The notes beneath the pieces were generated by a model. That model had not been told where the DNA came from, made no database searches, and was given only the letters and a program-made list of their open reading frames with translations. Below are positions 36,521-45,839 of a stretch of DNA of 64,000 bases, one piece after another. The stretch's first letter is position 1; each line of letters begins with the position of its first letter. A program made the translations under genes and the position numbers. The DNA comes from Paenibacillus albicereus (GTDB taxonomy: Bacteria; Bacillota; Bacilli; Paenibacillales; Paenibacillaceae), in contig NZ_CP051428.1 of NCBI RefSeq assembly GCF_012676905.1, positions 983,001-1,047,000 on the forward strand. The letters run 5' to 3'.

Positions 36521-37761
36521 CGTCGGCGACGGAGGAGACAGCCGACAAGGGAACCCGCTCGGCCTTCAATCCGATTACGCTCTGGGCGTCGCTGCTGTTC
36601 GCGGTCATCCTCGGCTTCTCCCGGCTCTCCTACGGCATGTTCCTCCCGGGCATCCAGAGGTCGATCGGGGGGAGCTACAGCCAGCTGGGCATGCTGGGCA
36701 CCGTCAACTTCGTCGGGTATCTGGCCGGGACGCTGTGCCTGCCGCTGCTGATGGCGCGGCTGCCCGGCCGCAAGCTGGCGATAAACCGCTGGGCATGCCT
36801 GCTGCTCGGAGCGGCGCTGATCGGCTCGGCGTCCAGCGACCGGTTCCTTCCGCTCGGACTGTGGCGGCTGGCGATCGGCGCGCTGTCGGCTCTCGCCACC
36901 GTGCTCGTGCTGTCCCTCGCGCTGGACACCGTGCGGCCGGAGGAGCGGGGAACGGCATCGGGGCTCATCTGGCTGGGCGGCTGCGCCGGCATTCTCGTGA
37001 CGGGCTTGTCCGCCGGCTTCACGATCGATCCCTCGCGCCTGCAAGGATGGCGCTTCGCCTGGGCGCTCATGGGCCTGTTCGGCATCGCGGCCGCATGCGG
37101 GTTCGAGCTTGCCGTCCGCAAAGCCGGAATCGCGACCTCGCCTGCGTCTGGAGCGGATGCGCAGGGAAGCCGCGAGGCGCTGCGGCTGCTGCTGCACCCG
37201 CAGAAGCAGCTGCTCCTCGTCGCTTCGTACTTCTTTTTCGGCTGGGGCTATATCATCTACTTCACGTACCTGATCCCCTATCTGACGAGCGCGGGCGTGC
37301 CGTCCCTCTATGCCGGACTGGTCTGGTCCGGGATCGGCTTCGCGGGCTTGTTCAAAGGATGGATCGGAGGCAAGGCGATCGACCGCTGGCCGAGCGGGCA
37401 TACGCTGTCGGCGGGGCTGGCGCTGGGGACGATCGGCGTGAGCGGGGCCATCGCGGGCGAGATGTGGGTCACCGTGCTCGGAGCGGCGCTGGTCGGGCTC
37501 GTGTCGTTCATCACGCCGCCGCTCATGACGACGGCGCTGCTGCGCCGGCAAGTCCCGCCCCAGGCGTATGCGGCCTGCCTCAGCCTGGCGACGGCGTTCT
37601 TCGCGGCGGGCCAGATCATCGGCCCGGTCGTCGGCGGCGCGGCGGTCGAGCGGTTCGGGCTGCAGGCCGGCGTCGCCTCCAGCGCCATCTTCCTGGCGAT
37701 CGCCGCTGCGCTGGCGGCGTGGTACGGACGGCAGCAGCGGCGGAACCGGGCGGAGGCTTAG
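36517..37761 (+). CDS. MFS transporter, YbfB/YjiJ type
   Basis: The 414-residue protein has 12 membrane segments and the YbfB/YjiJ-like start (FSRLSYGMFLPGIQRSIGGSYSQLG). ATG 36517 overlaps the deacetylase stop (ATGA). A LysR regulator upstream and a metabolic enzyme partner suggest uptake or export of the same compound, probably a sugar or amino-sugar derivative (inference). Its stop codon overlaps the stop of the convergent gene within TTAG. Confidence 0.85.
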   Translation: MTSATEETADKGTRSAFNPITLWASLLFAVILGFSRLSYGMFLPGIQRSIGGSYSQLGMLGTVNFVGYLAGTLCLPLLMARLPGRKLAINRWACLLLGAALIGSASSDRFLPLGLWRLAIGALSALATVLVLSLALDTVRPEERGTASGLIWLGGCAGILVTGLSAGFTIDPSRLQGWRFAWALMGLFGIAAACGFELAVRKAGIATSPASGADAQGSREALRLLLHPQKQLLLVASYFFFGWGYIIYFTYLIPYLTSAGVPSLYAGLVWSGIGFAGLFKGWIGGKAIDRWPSGHTLSAGLALGTIGVSGAIAGEMWVTVLGAALVGLVSFITPPLMTTALLRRQVPPQAYAACLSLATAFFAAGQIIGPVVGGAAVERFGLQAGVASSAIFLAIAAALAAWYGRQQRRNRAEA

Positions 37762-38462
37762 CGGTCAGCGGGGGGCGGCGAGGCGCTGTCGGAGGCCTCG
37801 ATTTCGCGGAACCAGAGCTCGGGGCGGTCCATCGGCTCGGTTCGGCCATGGGCGTAGAAGAGGCGTACCGCCTCGGGAGCGATGGATTCCGGCAGGCGGA
37901 AGGAGACGATCTCCGGCCGTGCCGGATTGACGGGAATCAGGTAGGCTGGAGCCGCAGGCGGATCGGGCAAGGAGCGGGCCCACGCGGCGAACTCGCTGCG
38001 CAGCAGACGAGTCTCCATGCTCTCCGATTGGAGAGCGGGAGAGGCATCGGCTGGAGCCGTGCCGTACGGGAGCACGAGCAGTACCGCATCACGGACGCGA
38101 TCCGAGCTCTCGGGCGCACGCTGCCAGACCGGCTGGATCTCGTAGAGGCCCCGGTCGACGGCGAGACGGAAGGCGATGTCGCCTGGCTCGGTGCGCGGGC
38201 TGTCGAGGCTGCGGAGCAGGCTGAAGCCGATTGAGGCCAGGCCCAGCGCCAGCACGAGCAGCATACCGAGCAGGATCGGACCAGCGCTCCGCAGCATTCG
38301 GAGGAAGCTGAGATCGGCGGTTTCCTTGGCGGAGGTTGGAGCGGCGGCCGCGCCGCTGGGCCTGCGCCGCGTCGCCGCGAGCAGCCAGCCGAGAGTGGAC
38401 AGCAGCACGAGGCAAGCGGCTGCAAAAGCGACCGATCCGGTCGACAGCAAGAGCGAATTCAT
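37758..38462 (-). CDS. Hypothetical membrane protein
   Basis: The 234-residue protein has two N-terminal membrane helices (VAFAAACLVLLSTLGWLLAA; ILLGMLLVLALGLASIGFSL) and a soluble domain of about 130 residues (LAVDRGLYEIQPVWQR ... LRSEFAAWARSLPDP). No family is recognised. AAGGAG lies 11 nt before the ATG. Convergent with the MFS gene, it shares four bases of stop codon with it. Confidence 0.65.
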   Translation of the reverse strand: MNSLLLSTGSVAFAAACLVLLSTLGWLLAATRRRPSGAAAAPTSAKETADLSFLRMLRSAGPILLGMLLVLALGLASIGFSLLRSLDSPRTEPGDIAFRLAVDRGLYEIQPVWQRAPESSDRVRDAVLLVLPYGTAPADASPALQSESMETRLLRSEFAAWARSLPDPPAAPAYLIPVNPARPEIVSFRLPESIAPEAVRLFYAHGRTEPMDRPELWFREIEASDSASPPPADR

Positions 38463-38613
38463 TCGCGATCAGGCTCCTTCCACGGCGCAACCTTTTCCAG
38501 GCTGGCTCGTCTAAATGTGGGTGTAAATGGAAATTAGAGTCGCCTATTAGATCGATTCGGCCGTTCGCAAGGCTTCAAATCATCAGCCGGTCGTGGAGAG
38601 GAGTCATTTTTAA

Positions 38614-39969
38614 ATGATTAATTTTGGCAGGAAGAAAGTGCCCTTGAAAGCTTCTCGTCGAGCCGGCTGCGCCATCCTCGGCGCCGCGCTGCTGCTCGGG
38701 TCCATCCTGTCTGCTGTGCCGGTGCAAGCGGAAACGCCGTCGCTGTCGGTTCCGGGATATGCCCCCGCGGAGCGGACCGCTCCATTGGTCAAGCCTCTAT
38801 GGACGGCTTCCATCGATGTACCGGGAGCGGACGGCTTTTTCTATGAAGGCAACGCGGCGGCCCAGAATGGCATCGTGTATGCGATCTCCGGCTCGAAGCT
38901 CGTCGCTCGCAGCGCGGTTGACGGCAAAATTCTCTTCTCTTACGGAGAGGACTTGAGGCCTTTCGTCAAGCTTGCCTCGGATTTGGCGTTCGTCGTGCAT
39001 AAGGACGGCCGCATCGCGGCGCTGTCGGCTTCCACTGGCAAGAGGAAATGGATTTCCCAGGCCGGCATGCAGGCGGACGGCGGAACGCCGTTCATCGGAA
39101 AGGACCGCATCTATGCGCTCAACGACAATGGCCTGACCGCGCTGCGCGCCTCCGATGGGAAGCGGTTGTGGACGGACGTCAAGGAACTGATGGGCACGGG
39201 ACCGTACAGCTTGTCCGAGCATGACGGAGTGCTGCTTCTGACTTATGTCGTATCCGGAGCGATTACCTTTACTCAGCTGAATGCGGTCGACATGGCGACG
39301 GGCAAGCTGCTGTGGAAGGCCCATGGGACAGGCGCGCCTCTGCTCGTCCAAGACGGACTCGTGTATACGGTGAAAGAGATGTGGATGCTCGCGGACATGG
39401 ATCGTACGCCCAAGCGCCAGGTGGAGATGCCCGTGCTGAATCTGCGGAGCGGAGCCGTCAAGGGAACCCGTCTTTACGACTATGAGATGGAAGGGGCGCT
39501 GCCATATCCGATCCGCAGCCCGATTCTGGCATTGGATAAAAACGTCCTGTACGTGGACGGGGGCGGGACGCAGCTGTTCAAGTTTGCTTTTGACGCTTAT
39601 GAGGCCGGCGCCAAGCCCGTCCAGACCTACTTCAAGCGGAATGAGCGGATGCAGCTGGCCGGGCCGCCGCTCGTCGGACGCATCCTATTGGTCAGCCAGG
39701 ACAACGGCGGCTTGTACGGCATCAAGACGGCCAACGGCCAACCGGTGACGTGGCTGGCCGACAACCCGGTCGTGCGCAGCGATATTTACGGGAACGGCAT
39801 CTTCAGCGCCCAGTCGGACGGGTATCTGTACGAGTTTGACCTGCATACGACGGAGCCGCTGCTCAAGGTGGCGACAGGCTCGCGCGAGTACGGGCCGACG
39901 CTCAAGACAGGCCATATGCTGATCGTGCAGACGAAGGGCAAGCTTATTGCCGTGAAGCTGCCTCGCTAG
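38614..39969 (+). CDS. Secreted PQQ-like beta-propeller protein
   Basis: The 451-residue protein has a signal peptide (VPVQAE cleavage region near residue 42) and repeated blades of the PQQ/quinoprotein-like type (GIVYAISGSKLVARSAVDGKILF; RIAALSASTGKRKWISQ; GLTALRASDGKRLWTD; NAVDMATGKLLWKA). Such propellers act as scaffolds or ligand-binding modules. No dehydrogenase catalytic residues are evident. GGAGAGGAG lies 11 nt before ATG 38614. It stands alone before a long terminator. Confidence 0.85.
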   Translation: MINFGRKKVPLKASRRAGCAILGAALLLGSILSAVPVQAETPSLSVPGYAPAERTAPLVKPLWTASIDVPGADGFFYEGNAAAQNGIVYAISGSKLVARSAVDGKILFSYGEDLRPFVKLASDLAFVVHKDGRIAALSASTGKRKWISQAGMQADGGTPFIGKDRIYALNDNGLTALRASDGKRLWTDVKELMGTGPYSLSEHDGVLLLTYVVSGAITFTQLNAVDMATGKLLWKAHGTGAPLLVQDGLVYTVKEMWMLADMDRTPKRQVEMPVLNLRSGAVKGTRLYDYEMEGALPYPIRSPILALDKNVLYVDGGGTQLFKFAFDAYEAGAKPVQTYFKRNERMQLAGPPLVGRILLVSQDNGGLYGIKTANGQPVTWLADNPVVRSDIYGNGIFSAQSDGYLYEFDLHTTEPLLKVATGSREYGPTLKTGHMLIVQTKGKLIAVKLPR

Positions 39970-40012
39970 CGCAGGAACATGCCGAACATTCGGCAATGCC
40001 GCTATTTGAAGC

Positions 40013-40060
40013 AAAAGGTTCGTTGGAATTCTCCCCAAGGAGAATTCCAACGAACCTTTT
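40013..40060. terminator. Strong bidirectional terminator
   Basis: A perfect 22-bp stem (AAAAGGTTCGTTGGAATTCT... at 40013-40034 with 40039-40060) around CCAA. It serves both convergent genes. Confidence 0.93.
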
Positions 40061-40062
40061 AT

Positions 40063-41211
40063 TTATCGCGTCATACGCTCGTGGCGATGTCCCTTCAGAT
40101 CGAGCTGATAAAATCCAAACGTATTTTTTCGTTCCTCCGAGCTTAGATTCCCGGAGCGTTGATAGCCGAAGGTAGAGACTCCGTCATCCGTGATCGGCCA
40201 TTCATAAGCTTTGCCCAAGGTGTCGAAGCCATAATAATAGCCGGGCTCGCCTAAGAAGTCCGACTTCCATTTCCCGTCGTGGAACGAGGCCGATTTCAAG
40301 TTGGTCGTTTCGTCGGCATTGAGGATGCCGCGCTCATAGGCTGTCAGATAGTAGACAGCGTCCCGATACGTTTTGACCGCCTTGATCGGCACTTTTTCAA
40401 CCGCCACTCTGGCGATCGTTTCTCCATCCACACGATATAGACTGAATTCCCGAGTCGTGCCATAGGCATAGTTCAAGTAAAAATGGCCCATGTCCGTATT
40501 GAACCAGATGTCCCCGAGCCGAACCTCGTTTTTCTTCGGGACGAATGGCTCGTAGGTGAAAGGAGCGAAGAGATCGAAGTCGTTGCTGTTGCTGACCAGC
40601 AGTCGGCCGTTTTCTTTCATGACGGTGATGAAGCGGTCGCTGTAGACCACGACTTTTCCTTCAAAAAGCCATTGGCAGACACGGATGAGTCTCGAATTTT
40701 CAATGGCTGCGGCGTCAGCATCCCGAAGGAGGATCAGGCTGTAGGGACGGACTTCCGTTTTTTGAACATAGACGACTTTTTTATCGAGCGCTTCGCCGAT
40801 ATCCCTCAGCGGAATATAAGCGGTGCGGTCGAATAGGGCTGCAGGGGCTTCCATTTCGCTTGCGCGGCCATTGATCGAGATCGTCTTCTTTCCCGTTTGA
40901 AAGGACAAGACCTTATCGGCGTAGCGGATCGTAATCGTCGAATCGTCCGAGTTCCAATCCACTTCGGCTCCCAATCCTTCGGAAACGAAGCGGAGCGGGA
41001 TGAACGTTCTTCCTTCTTTGACCATCGGCTGAACGGCAGATGCCTTATGTCCGTTGATGAAGGCCATCGAGCTTTGTGGAGAAAGGATCACGGTGTTTTT
41101 CAAGTCGTTCTCCGTCACGTCGGCATAATCGTCATAAAGCGGGCTTGCGTAGGCCGGGCAGCTGAACGCCAGAAGCAAGGCAGAAGCGAACAACATCGAT
41201 TTCGCTCTCAT
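40063..41211 (-). CDS. Secreted copper-amine-oxidase-N-domain protein
   Basis: The 382-residue protein has a signal peptide (CPAYA near residue 20) and the Cu_amine_oxidN1-type domain common in Paenibacillus surface proteins (AFINGHKASAVQPMVKEGRTFIPLRFVSEGLGAEVDW; YIPLRDIGEALDKKV). The C-terminal 220 residues form a possible propeller or WG-type repeat (KTYRDAVYYLTAYERGI) with no enzyme motif. ATG 41211 has GAGGTG upstream; the TTG at 41223 is less likely. Confidence 0.82.
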   Translation of the reverse strand: MRAKSMLFASALLLAFSCPAYASPLYDDYADVTENDLKNTVILSPQSSMAFINGHKASAVQPMVKEGRTFIPLRFVSEGLGAEVDWNSDDSTITIRYADKVLSFQTGKKTISINGRASEMEAPAALFDRTAYIPLRDIGEALDKKVVYVQKTEVRPYSLILLRDADAAAIENSRLIRVCQWLFEGKVVVYSDRFITVMKENGRLLVSNSNDFDLFAPFTYEPFVPKKNEVRLGDIWFNTDMGHFYLNYAYGTTREFSLYRVDGETIARVAVEKVPIKAVKTYRDAVYYLTAYERGILNADETTNLKSASFHDGKWKSDFLGEPGYYYGFDTLGKAYEWPITDDGVSTFGYQRSGNLSSEERKNTFGFYQLDLKGHRHERMTR

Positions 41212-41345
41212 CGCACACCTCAATGTTATCGGGATTGAATGTTAAAGAAATTCTTACATAATATGGGGATGATTCGATTGTACTCTATCCGACCCCATGG
41301 GGCTAGCATGGCTACCATTTTGGGCGAATGAAACGTGAAGAATGT

Positions 41346-41374
41346 GCTATACTAGTTATAGCTAGACAGTCTAG
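41346..41374 (+). promoter_or_regulatory. Two adjoining palindromes over the toxin-antitoxin promoter
   Basis: GCTATA-CTAGT-TATAGC (41346-41362) and CTAGAC-A-GTCTAG (41362-41374) are both perfect and share one base. The first includes a possible -10 box, TATACT (41348-41353). This is the layout expected for autorepression by a Phd-type antitoxin. Confidence 0.6.
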
Positions 41375-41402
41375 CCGATTGCGATTGGGGGAGATTTTCT
41401 TG

Positions 41403-41642
41403 ATGCAATGGCAGCTTCAAGACGCTAAGAATCAATTAAGCTCCGTCGTTAAGAAAGCAGCCGATGAAGGCCCGCAAATGATAACGGTACGGGGCATGCC
41501 TGCAGCAGTCGTGCTGTCGATGGAGGAATATCAACGTTTGACGAAACCGAAAACTCGTCTGACGGATTTTTTCAAGGACTCTCCTCTGCACGATCTCGAC
41601 TTGGATCGAAGCCAGGATACCGCCCGGGAAGTTGAATTATGA
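41403..41642 (+). CDS. Antitoxin, Phd/YefM family
   Basis: The 79-residue protein has the Phd/YefM DNA-binding fold (WQLQDAKNQLSSVVKKAADEGPQMITVRG; VVLSMEEYQRL) and a short acidic tail (TDFFKDSPLHDLDLDRS) that would wrap the toxin. ATG 41403 has GGGGGAG 9 nt upstream. It overlaps the toxin gene by 4 nt. Confidence 0.9.
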   Translation: MQWQLQDAKNQLSSVVKKAADEGPQMITVRGMPAAVVLSMEEYQRLTKPKTRLTDFFKDSPLHDLDLDRSQDTAREVEL

Positions 41643-42064
41643 ATTATCTTCTGGATACGAATGTAATTTCCGAACTTGTAAAGAAGGAACCCGATTCAGG
41701 CGTCCTACGCTGGATTGATGAACGAGACGAATCCACACTATTTTTAAGCGTCATCACGTTCGGAGAATTACAAAAAGGGGTTTCCAAATTAAGCGATAAA
41801 AACCGTGCACAACGATTGCAAGCCTGGATCGACCAGGATTTGAGCAGCCGTTTTGACGGGCGAGTTCTTCCCCTTGATCTGGATACCCTGCTCGTGTGGG
41901 GCAACATTCAGGGACTATCGGAAAGAAACGAAACGCCGCTGCCGGTCATGGACAGCCTGATTGCAGCTACAGCCATCGCCCATCGTTTAACGGTTGTAAC
42001 CCGCAATGTGCATGACTTGGAGCGCTGCAAGGCTTCCGTCTTCAACCCTTGGATAAACAAGTAA
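41639..42064 (+). CDS. vapC: Toxin, VapC/FitB-like PIN-domain ribonuclease
   Basis: The 141-residue PIN domain keeps the four acidic positions: Asp6 (LLDTNVISEL), Glu43 region (FGELQKG), Asp near 105 (MDSLIAATA) and Asp near 124 (TRNVHDLER). It would cut RNA when free of the antitoxin. ATG 41639 overlaps the antitoxin stop (ATGA). The pair has lower GC than its neighbours, consistent with transfer. Confidence 0.9.
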   Translation: MNYLLDTNVISELVKKEPDSGVLRWIDERDESTLFLSVITFGELQKGVSKLSDKNRAQRLQAWIDQDLSSRFDGRVLPLDLDTLLVWGNIQGLSERNETPLPVMDSLIAATAIAHRLTVVTRNVHDLERCKASVFNPWINK

Positions 42065-42101
42065 TTCATCAAGCATCGACATCCGAAAGAAGGAACGTTC
42101 T

Positions 42102-43340
42102 TTGACTCCATCCAAACCGCCGCATCCGGCCGAAGCGTCAGCCGCGGCATCGGCGCCCGCCTCCCGCAACTGGGGACTGGCCGTCATCCTCGGCTCGCTG
42201 ACGGCGATCGGCCCGTTCTCGCTCGACATGTACCTCCCGGCGCTGCCGGAGCTGACCCGCGATCTCGGCGCCTCCGAATCGCTCGGCCAGCTCAGCCTGA
42301 CCGCCTGCCTGGTCGGCCTCGCCGCCGGCCAGCTGCTGGCCGGACCGCTCAGCGACGCGCTCGGCCGGCGCCGCCCGCTGCTGCTGGCGCTGGGCATCTA
42401 CGCGCTCGCCTCGATGCTCTGCGCGCTGAGCCCGTCGATCGGCATGCTGCTGCTCTGCCGGCTCGTGCAGGGGCTGTCGGGCGCGGCCGGCATCGTCATC
42501 GCGCGCGCCGTCGTGCGCGATCTGTACTCCGGCCAGGAGATGACGCGCTTTTTCTCCCGCCTCATGCTCATCAACGGAGCGGCCCCGATCCTCGCGCCGA
42601 TCTTCGGCGCCCAGCTGCTGCGCTTCACCGACTGGCGCGGCACGTTCTACTTCCTGACGGTCCTCGGCGTGCTGCTGCTCGCCGCGACGGCGCTGGCGCT
42701 GCCGGAGACGCTGCCGCGCGAGCGTCGTACGACCGGCGGGCTGGGACAGACGCTCGGCAACTTCGGCCATTTCCTGAAGGACCGCTCCTTCATGGGCGTC
42801 GTGCTGACGATGAGTCTCGTGTCCGGCGCGATGTTCGCCTACATCTCCGGCTCGACGTTCGTGCTGCAGGGCGTATACGGCGTCAGCTCGTCCACGTACG
42901 GCTTCATCTTCGCGGCCAACGGCGTCGGCATCATCCTCGCCTCGCAGCTGACCGGCCGGCTCGTGCTGCGCTACAGCACGGAGCGGCTGTTCCGCGCGGG
43001 CGTCCGGATCGCGATGGCCGGGGGCGCCAGCCTGCTGCTGTCGGCGCTGCTGGATCTGGGGCTGTGGGCGGTGCTCGCCTCGCTGTTCGTCGTCGTCTCG
43101 AGCGTGGGCATCGTCGGCACCTGCGCGTCGTCGCTCGCGATGGAAAATGCCGGCCAAGCCGCCGGCAGCGCCTCGGCGCTGCTCGGCATGCTGCAGTTCC
43201 TGACCGGCGCGCTCGCCTCGCCGCTCTCCGGACTCGGCGGGGTGTCCAGCGCGCTGCCGCTCGCGCTCGTCATCGCAGGCGCCCAGGCGCTCGCGCTGCT
43301 GGCGATGGCGACGCTGCTCGGCCGCCGCAGGGCGGCCTGA
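42102..43340 (+). CDS. Bcr/CflA-type multidrug efflux MFS transporter
   Basis: The 412-residue protein has 12 helices and the Bcr/CflA signature (AIGPFSLDMYLPALPELTRDL; GQLLAGPLSDALGRRRPLL; RLVQGLSGAAGIVIARAVVRDL). It probably exports drugs or small metabolites in exchange for protons. It starts with TTG 42102, preceded by GAAGGA. A terminator follows. Confidence 0.92.
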   Translation: MTPSKPPHPAEASAAASAPASRNWGLAVILGSLTAIGPFSLDMYLPALPELTRDLGASESLGQLSLTACLVGLAAGQLLAGPLSDALGRRRPLLLALGIYALASMLCALSPSIGMLLLCRLVQGLSGAAGIVIARAVVRDLYSGQEMTRFFSRLMLINGAAPILAPIFGAQLLRFTDWRGTFYFLTVLGVLLLAATALALPETLPRERRTTGGLGQTLGNFGHFLKDRSFMGVVLTMSLVSGAMFAYISGSTFVLQGVYGVSSSTYGFIFAANGVGIILASQLTGRLVLRYSTERLFRAGVRIAMAGGASLLLSALLDLGLWAVLASLFVVVSSVGIVGTCASSLAMENAGQAAGSASALLGMLQFLTGALASPLSGLGGVSSALPLALVIAGAQALALLAMATLLGRRRAA

Positions 43341-43360
43341 GCGGGAAGCTGAAGCTGCCT

Positions 43361-43396
43361 CGCCTGCTCGATTGCGAGCCGGCGGGGCGCTTTTTT
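43361..43396 (+). terminator. Terminator of the Bcr/CflA-type gene
   Basis: CGCC-T-GCTCG pairs with CGAGC-C-GGCG, and T6 follows shortly after (43391-43396). Confidence 0.7.
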
Positions 43397-43514
43397 GACG
43401 GCCGAAGGGACGGAGCGGACGTTTTAGGTAGACTTGATCTCGGCCTTTCTCTTGTCCAAGACAAGGGCTAAAATGGTCTTGTTCGCCATGAACACAGTAC
43501 AGGAGGTGACGCAA

Positions 43515-44315
43515 GTGACTCAGGAGGAAGTATTGGAGGGCGGAAATGTGAACCGCATTATCCGCAAAGGCAACGAGGTCCTGCGCCCCACAGGCGCTTG
43601 GAGCGCAAGCGTTCATGAGCTGCTGAAGCACTTGGAGAAGCAAGGCTTCGAAGGGGCGCCCCGATTTTTTGGCGTCGACGATCTGAATCGTGAAATCGTA
43701 TCTTTTATTCCGGGGACGGTTCCAGGAAATGACTATCCGGAGCTTCCAGCCTATATGTGGTCGGATGAGACCCTTGCCGGAATAGCGAAGCTATTGCGTC
43801 TTTTCCATGACGCGACGGAAGGGTTCGCCCCCGCATCAGAAAGCAGCTGGCAGATCAGCTACTCGGACGAAAGCCGGCATGAAGTCATCTGCCATAACGA
43901 CGCCGCTTTGTACAACGTGGTCTTTCAGGAAGAAGCTCCTGCCGCGCTGATTGATTTCGACATGGCAGGACCAGGCCCCCGCCTATGGGACATCGCCTAT
44001 ACGCTGTACACTTCGGTTCCGCTTGCCAGCTTTGCGCCGGACGGTCCGACGGAAAAAACGATCCCGTACCGCCTCGAGCTGCATGCCGCCGATCGAAGAC
44101 GGCGTATCGACCTGTTTTTTGAATTCTACGGCATTCCGATGCCCGATGATCTGAACCGATGGATCGTGGAGCGTTTGACGACCCTGTGCGACACGCTGCG
44201 CAGCGGCGCTGCCGATGGACATCCGGCCTATCAGAAAATGGTGGAGGAAGGGCATCTGGCGCACTACGAGCGTGAGATCAAGTTCATCGCGGATCATTTC
44301 GAAGACTGGACATAG
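43515..44315 (+). CDS. Aminoglycoside-phosphotransferase-like kinase (APH family)
   Basis: The 266-residue protein has the kinase-like catalytic loop CHNDAALYNVVF (HxDxxxxN) and the metal-binding DFD motif (ALIDFDMAGPGPRLWDIAY). It lacks features specific to a known resistance class, so the substrate may be a drug, choline-like alcohol or sugar. GTG 43515 is chosen because AGGAGGTG (43501-43508) lies 6 nt upstream; the frame is open to 43434. Confidence 0.82.
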   Translation: MTQEEVLEGGNVNRIIRKGNEVLRPTGAWSASVHELLKHLEKQGFEGAPRFFGVDDLNREIVSFIPGTVPGNDYPELPAYMWSDETLAGIAKLLRLFHDATEGFAPASESSWQISYSDESRHEVICHNDAALYNVVFQEEAPAALIDFDMAGPGPRLWDIAYTLYTSVPLASFAPDGPTEKTIPYRLELHAADRRRRIDLFFEFYGIPMPDDLNRWIVERLTTLCDTLRSGAADGHPAYQKMVEEGHLAHYEREIKFIADHFEDWT

Positions 44316-44470
44316 AACGAACCGATTCGTTCCCTCCGCCTCGCGACCGAGGCCGGCCGCAGGCCAGGGAACGAGCGCAGGTTCATTCCCGCGCCGCTTC
44401 AGGCGCGGTCCTTCTCCTCCTATACTGGGAAGCAGATGAACGACTTCCCCGGAAAAGGATGGGATTCAAG

Positions 44471-45778
44471 ATGATCGAGCTGTTCCGCAACCCCAAATTC
44501 GCCCGCCTGTTCTTCGCCACCGTCTGCTCGCAGCTGGCGGCGACGATCGGCACGATGGCCTTCGCCTTCTACCTGCTCGACCGCTTCTCCAGCCAGCCGG
44601 CCTATGCGACGGTCGCCGAGATGATGTACTCCGCGCCGACGCTGCTCGTCTTCCTGTTCGTCGGCGTGTTCGCCGACCGCTTCGACCGCAAGCGCATCGC
44701 CGAGAACTCGCTCTGGATCCGGGCCGGACTGTCCGCGCTCATCCTCGGAGCCGTGGCCGCGGATGTGTGGATTCCGCTCGTCTTCCTGCTCCTGTTCCTC
44801 CGCAGCGCGGTGACGAAGTTCTACTATCCGGCCGAAAGCGCCATGCTGCAAGGCATCCTGCATGACAGCCAGTACGTCAAGGCGGCCGGTCTCAACCAGT
44901 CGGTCATGGGCGTGTTCATGCTGTTCGGCACGGGGCTCGGCGCGGTCGTCTACCACTGGATCGGCGTCATGGGCGCGGTGACGGTGGACTTGATCGGCTT
45001 CCTGCTCGGCGCGCTGCTCCTGCGCGGACTGCGCCTGCCGGAGGCGGTCCGCCTCCCGAACGGCCGCAGCCGGCTGTCGGCGCTGAGCCTGCCGTCGGTC
45101 TGGGGCGACTTCCGGGAAGGGCTGCGCTACATCCTCGGCCGCAAGCTGCTCGCCTCGCTGCTCGGAGGCCTCAGCCTGTTCGGCCTCATCAACGGCTGCT
45201 TCGCCATGCTGCCCATGCTGACGATGAAATACAAGCTCGCCGGGGACGACTACCCGTTCTACGTCTCGATGTTCTCCGTATTCTTGGGCGTCGGCGTCCT
45301 GATCGGAAGCGGGATCGGCTCCGTGCTCGTCGGCAAGTTCGCCCTGCACAAAGTCATCATCGCCTGCATGTCGGCCACCGCGATCTGCGTGCTAGGGCTC
45401 GCCTGGTCGTCCTCGCCTTGGGCATACCTCGTCTGGTCGTTCATCATCGCGCTGTTCCTCGCGCCGTTCAACATCGCGATCGGCGGCTGGCTGCCGAAGC
45501 TCGTCGCGCCGGAGAAGATGGGGCGCGTCAACGCCTGGATCGATCCGATCATGATGGCCGGCCAGACGCTCATGCTCGGTCTGATCGCCTGGCTGTTCCC
45601 GAGCCTGTTCTCGGTCGAAGGCCTGCATCTGTTCATCGCCGTGCTGCTGCTGGCCGCCACCGTCGTCTACCTGGCGACGCTGCCCCGCTTCGTCCGTGAG
45701 GAGGAGCGGGAGGCGACCGCCGCGACCGCCGCTTCCCCGGCCGCCGCCGCTGCGGGCTCGACCACCGTATCCGGGTGA
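44471..45778 (+). CDS. MFS transporter
   Basis: The 435-residue protein has about 12 helices (MIELFRNPKFARLFFATVCSQLAATIG; LFVGVFADRFDRKRIAENSL) and resembles the macrolide-efflux-like MFS group in which the first loop carries FADRFDRKR. It probably exports a drug or metabolite. ATG 44471 is chosen over 44459 because the GGAAAAGG site is then 11 nt away. The C-terminal 25 residues are Ala/Thr-rich. Confidence 0.82.
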   Translation: MIELFRNPKFARLFFATVCSQLAATIGTMAFAFYLLDRFSSQPAYATVAEMMYSAPTLLVFLFVGVFADRFDRKRIAENSLWIRAGLSALILGAVAADVWIPLVFLLLFLRSAVTKFYYPAESAMLQGILHDSQYVKAAGLNQSVMGVFMLFGTGLGAVVYHWIGVMGAVTVDLIGFLLGALLLRGLRLPEAVRLPNGRSRLSALSLPSVWGDFREGLRYILGRKLLASLLGGLSLFGLINGCFAMLPMLTMKYKLAGDDYPFYVSMFSVFLGVGVLIGSGIGSVLVGKFALHKVIIACMSATAICVLGLAWSSSPWAYLVWSFIIALFLAPFNIAIGGWLPKLVAPEKMGRVNAWIDPIMMAGQTLMLGLIAWLFPSLFSVEGLHLFIAVLLLAATVVYLATLPRFVREEEREATAATAASPAAAAAGSTTVSG

Positions 45779-45795
45779 CCTGCCGGCAAAACGAA

Positions 45796-45825
45796 AAGAG
45801 CGCATGGCCGAGGCCATGCGCTCTT
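45796..45825. terminator. Bidirectional terminator between the MFS gene and the small basic gene
   Basis: AAGAGCGCATGGC pairs with GCCATGCGCTCTT around a 4-nt loop. T/A-runs are modest on both sides. Confidence 0.65.
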
Positions 45826-45839
45826 GCATGTTAAAAAGC

